Source of the DNA: Serpentinimonas sp.
Lineage (GTDB): Bacteria > Pseudomonadota > Gammaproteobacteria > Burkholderiales > Burkholderiaceae_C
Reading direction: 5' to 3'
NCBI GenBank assembly: GCA_025458665.1
Contig: JALOSG010000113.1
Location: 1-8,626 of the forward strand
DNA length: 8,626 nucleotides
Shown: positions 6,167 through 8,626 of the stretch, in pieces
Layout of the letters: each line of letters begins with the position of its first letter
Position numbering within the stretch: the stretch's first letter is position 1
Position numbers and translations under genes: made by a program
Notes under the pieces: model-generated
Databases searched by the model: none
What the model was told of the DNA's origin: nothing
Seen by the model: the letters and a program-made list of their open reading frames with translations, nothing else

Positions 6167-6685
6167 ATGAACACCCGCAACCCCCTGGCCGCCCAGGAAC
6201 TCCTCACTTTCCGCCTGGGCGAGGAGGAGTTCGGCATCGACATCCTGCAAGTGCAGGAAATACGCTCCTACGAGCCTCCCACCCGCATTGCCAACGCACC
6301 GCCCTACCTCAAGGGCGTGGTGAACCTGCGCGGCGTCATCGTGCCGGTGCTGGACCTGCGCCTGCGCCTGGGCTACAGCGAAACCTGTATTGGGCCCCTC
6401 ACTGCGGTGGTGGTGCTCCATGTGGGCGGCAAGGTGTCCGGGGTGATGGTGGATGCGGTGTCCGACGTGGTGAACCTGCCTGCCGACACCGTGAAGCCGG
6501 TGCCTGCGGTGGGCCAGCCGGACGCGGCCCACGCCCACCACATCCGGGGCATTGCCACGCTGGGGGAGCGCCTGCTCCTGTTGCTGGATATGGACCCTCT
6601 CATGAACGAGGCGGCGCCCGAGGCCTCGGCGGGTGCATGGCCAGACGACTTGCAAGATTCCCGCTTGCTGGCAGCTGCCGCTTGA
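6167..6685 (+). CDS. cheW: Chemotaxis adaptor protein CheW
   Basis: Cytoplasmic scaffold of 172 residues that couples receptors to the CheA kinase. The CheW fold is clear: first strand LLTFRLGEEEFGIDI (12-26), then VQEIRSYEPPTRIANAPPYLKG (29-50), the conserved NLRG at 53-56 followed by VIVPVLDLRLRLG, a Val-rich second subdomain (79-104), and a final RGIATLGERLLLLLDM segment (127-142). The last 25 or so residues are an Ala-rich tail not typical of the core domain. The start at 6167 has CGGGAG 10 nt upstream and the gene begins 19 bp after the mcp stop, so the two form one operon and this CheW probably serves that receptor. No cheA lies in the window, so kinase and regulators must be encoded elsewhere. 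Confidence 0.96.
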   Translation: MNTRNPLAAQELLTFRLGEEEFGIDILQVQEIRSYEPPTRIANAPPYLKGVVNLRGVIVPVLDLRLRLGYSETCIGPLTAVVVLHVGGKVSGVMVDAVSDVVNLPADTVKPVPAVGQPDAAHAHHIRGIATLGERLLLLLDMDPLMNEAAPEASAGAWPDDLQDSRLLAAAA

Positions 6686-6763
6686 CGTATCGTTCCCCAA
6701 GGCAGATTGCACCGATCAGATTTTCCCTAGCCCTCAGAACTCCTTTTTCCACGGGTAGCCACC

Positions 6764-7321
6764 ATGACTTTGACGCTTGCCGCCGCCTTTCTGCCTGCAC
6801 GAACCCTGCGCGCAGCCGCTTTTCTGGCTGCGTATCTGGCCCTCGCCTCGGCGGCCCTGATGGGGCTGGCGCGCCCCGCCTGGGCACTGGAGCAACCCAA
6901 GCAGCGCCCGGTGTTGTCCATCAGCGGCAACATCCAGCAGACCAACCGCGACGGCCGTGCCCTGTTTGACATGGCCATGCTGGAGCGCTTGCCCCAGACC
7001 ACCTTCACCACCATGACGCCCTGGGAGAAAGAACCCATCACCTTCAGCGGCCCGCTGCTGCGCGACGTGCTGGCCGCCGTGGGTGCCCAGGGCAAGGAAC
7101 TGCGCGCGGTGGCGCTGAACGACTACCGGGTGGCCATTCCGGCCGAAGACGCCACCACCTACCGCGTGATCGTGGCCACCCGCATTGGGGGCCAGCCGAT
7201 TTCCGTTCGTGCCAAGGGCCCGCTGTTCATCGTCTACCCCTTCGACTCGGACCGCAAGCTGCAAAGCAGCGCGTACTACGAGCGTTCCATCTGGCAGCTG
7301 GTGGCCCTGGAAGTCCAGTAG
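6764..7321 (+). CDS. Exported protein with molybdopterin-oxidoreductase-like (sulfite-oxidase fold) domain, no cysteine
   Basis: Predicted periplasmic protein of 185 residues. A long signal peptide (basic residues near 13-16, hydrophobic core about 17-35) ends in ARPAWA-LEQ, with probable cleavage after residue 41. The mature part resembles the small Moco-binding-fold proteins: VLSISGNI at 50-57, FDMAMLERLPQTTF at 68-81, TPWEKEPITFSGPLLRDVLAAVG at 85-107, then NDYRVAIPAED (119-129) and the C-terminal GPLFIVYPFDSD (152-163). I see no cysteine anywhere, so the Mo-ligating Cys of sulfite-oxidase enzymes is absent and redox catalysis is doubtful. The tight link (4 bp) to a histidine kinase suggests a sensory or ligand-binding role for that kinase; this is inference. 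No strong Shine-Dalgarno precedes the ATG; later Met codons would cut the signal peptide. Confidence 0.82.
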   Translation: MTLTLAAAFLPARTLRAAAFLAAYLALASAALMGLARPAWALEQPKQRPVLSISGNIQQTNRDGRALFDMAMLERLPQTTFTTMTPWEKEPITFSGPLLRDVLAAVGAQGKELRAVALNDYRVAIPAEDATTYRVIVATRIGGQPISVRAKGPLFIVYPFDSDRKLQSSAYYERSIWQLVALEVQ

Positions 7322-7325
7322 CCCC

Positions 7326-8626
7326 ATGTTCGACCAGGCGAGTTTTCGCCGTTTCCTGCTGGCGCTGGCAGTCACCGTAGGCCTCATGTTCGTGGGGCTG
7401 GCGGTACTGCTGGGGGTGCTGCTGGGCCAGGCCAGGGAAGCCGAAACCACCGCCCGCCTGCAGGCCGACTCGGTCACGGCCATCACGTTCCAGCTGGAGC
7501 GCGAGTACCTGCGGTTCCGCGAGTCGCTGGCGCTGGCCCTGGGCGAAACGGGCCTGGCCGACTGGGATACGGTAGGCCTGAGGCTGGATATTCTCTACAG
7601 CCGCATTGACCTGCTGGCCGACAACGAAAGCGTGGCCATCTTGCGCGGCATGACGGAGTACAGCAAGGTGTTTCCGGCACTGCAGACTTTGCTGGACCGC
7701 TACGAGACCGCCCTGCAAGCCCCCGAGGAGCACCGGGCTGAACTGGGCATGCTGTTGCAACAGTTGGGCGAGCTGGGCCCCGATGTGCAGGCGCTCTCCT
7801 TCATCTCCAACTCGCTGATGTCCCAGAAGCTGCAAACGCAGTTCGAGACGCTGGACCAGCAGTTCAACTACATTGCCGTGCTCATTGGCCTGCAGGCCTT
7901 TCTGTTGCTGTCGGGGGGGGCCCTGGTGGTGCTGCGCCAGATGCAGCAGATGAGTACCCAGGCGGAGTTGCAGCGCCTGAACCAGCAACTGGAGCAGGCC
8001 CGCCAGGACGCCGAGCTGGCCAACCAGGGCAAGTCGCGTTTTCTGGCCAACATGAGCCACGAACTGCGCACCCCGTTCAATGGCCTCATGGGCATGCTCG
8101 ATCTGCTGAAGGAAACCACCCTCGATGCGCGGCAACGCGATTTCGTGGGCACTGCGTCCAGCTCGGCCGCGCACCTGCTGGTGCTGCTCAATGACATTCT
8201 GGACATGTCTGCCATCGAGGCGGGCAAGCTCAAGATCAAGCCCGAGCCGGTGGACTTGCTGGAATTGGTGGAGGACGTGAGCGCCCCCATGCGCGAGCAG
8301 GCAAGTGCCAAAGGGCTGGCGTTCCAACTGGAGTTGTCGGAAGGGCTACCCAGCCACGTCTGGATGGACCCCACCCGGTTGCGGCAGATCCTCTACAACC
8401 TCCTGAGTAACGCGGTGAAGTTCACCGAGGTGGGCAGTGTGCGGCTGTGCATGCATGCCGAGCCCGACCGCGGGCGCCTGCATCTGGAGGTGAGTGACAG
8501 CGGGATCGGCATGAGCCGCGAGGCGCAAACTCAGCTGTTCCAGCGCTTCTATCAGGTGGACAGCTCGGCCAGCCGGCGCTTTGGCGGTACCGGGCTGGGC
8601 CTGCATATTTCCCACACGCTGGCGCA
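7326..8626 (+). CDS. Membrane sensor histidine kinase (3' end beyond the window)
   Basis: The frame from ATG 7326 is open to the window end, about 433 codons, so the product is partial. Predicted order: TM1 about 8-31; periplasmic helical sensor region about 32-180; TM2 about 181-205; coiled coil about 207-240 (Gln/Glu-rich); HisKA domain with the phospho-acceptor His245 in NMSHELRTPFNGLMGM; then the ATP-binding domain with N-box LLSNAVKFT (Asn362), G1 DSGIG at 391-395, F-box FQRFYQVD, and G2 GGTGLGL at 420-426. All catalytic boxes present are intact. It would autophosphorylate in response to a periplasmic signal, then pass phosphate to a response regulator; whether a receiver domain follows in the same protein (hybrid type, as the H-box style hints) cannot be seen. 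The ATG begins 4 bp after the preceding stop with only a distant GGAAG, so it is probably translationally coupled to the exported Moco-fold protein. Confidence 0.95.
   Translation, partial: MFDQASFRRFLLALAVTVGLMFVGLAVLLGVLLGQAREAETTARLQADSVTAITFQLEREYLRFRESLALALGETGLADWDTVGLRLDILYSRIDLLADNESVAILRGMTEYSKVFPALQTLLDRYETALQAPEEHRAELGMLLQQLGELGPDVQALSFISNSLMSQKLQTQFETLDQQFNYIAVLIGLQAFLLLSGGALVVLRQMQQMSTQAELQRLNQQLEQARQDAELANQGKSRFLANMSHELRTPFNGLMGMLDLLKETTLDARQRDFVGTASSSAAHLLVLLNDILDMSAIEAGKLKIKPEPVDLLELVEDVSAPMREQASAKGLAFQLELSEGLPSHVWMDPTRLRQILYNLLSNAVKFTEVGSVRLCMHAEPDRGRLHLEVSDSGIGMSREAQTQLFQRFYQVDSSASRRFGGTGLGLHISHTLA

Noticed and set aside
4231..6243. A 670-residue minus-strand open frame opposite mcp
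   Set aside because: Shadow of the chemoreceptor gene; the product is Gly/His/Leu-rich low complexity and crosses the mcp promoter and cheW start.
6670..6679. Palindrome ggcagctgcc at the end of cheW
   Set aside because: Inside coding sequence, with no loop and no T-run; it follows from the Ala-rich codons.
6682..6712. TTGACG and TTGCAC as -35 boxes for the Moco-fold/kinase unit
   Set aside because: No acceptable -10 hexamer lies 16-18 bp downstream of either, so I do not call a promoter there.
7227..8327. A 366-residue minus-strand open frame opposite the histidine kinase
   Set aside because: Antisense to intact kinase boxes; the composition is Gln/His/Leu-rich with no recognisable domain.

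Overview
The window is high-GC proteobacterial chromosome. Codon use, the PEP carboxylase type and the mcp-cheW plus Moco-fold/histidine-kinase arrangement suggest a betaproteobacterium, most likely Comamonadaceae (Acidovorax/Rhodoferax-like). That placement is inferred from sequence style, not from a marker gene. I see no tRNA, rRNA, CRISPR array, insertion sequence or phage attachment site.

Left half, minus strand, read right to left: a small P-loop NTPase-like gene of phage type (4046 to 3450), then ppc, encoding phosphoenolpyruvate carboxylase (3369 to 454), then a tiny HMA-fold gene (442 to 228). The HMA gene is broken by an exact 8-bp tandem duplication. Removing one copy restores a clean 68-residue protein. 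Bases 1-227 hold nothing I can assign.

A 244-bp divergent intergenic region (4047-4290) is AT-rich at its right end. It carries a strong sigma-70-type promoter pointing right and several inverted repeats, one of which touches the ribosome binding site of the chemoreceptor gene.

Right half, plus strand: a transmembrane methyl-accepting chemotaxis protein (4291-6147) ends in a long Pro/Ala-rich tether and an xWxxF pentapeptide. A CheW adaptor gene follows 19 bp later (6167-6685), forming a receptor-adaptor pair. After 78 bp comes a second unit. It has an exported protein with a molybdopterin-oxidoreductase-like fold but no cysteine (6764-7321), and 4 bp later a membrane sensor histidine kinase that runs off the window end (7326-8626). 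The last two look like a periplasmic sensor and kinase that work together.

The most interesting points are the 8-bp duplication that breaks the HMA-like gene, the P-loop protein whose Walker A glycine is Asp, the in-frame 9-bp minisatellite inside PEP carboxylase, and the cysteine-less Moco-fold protein coupled to a kinase. Most of the window is otherwise ordinary. I did not find a clearly new multi-gene system.
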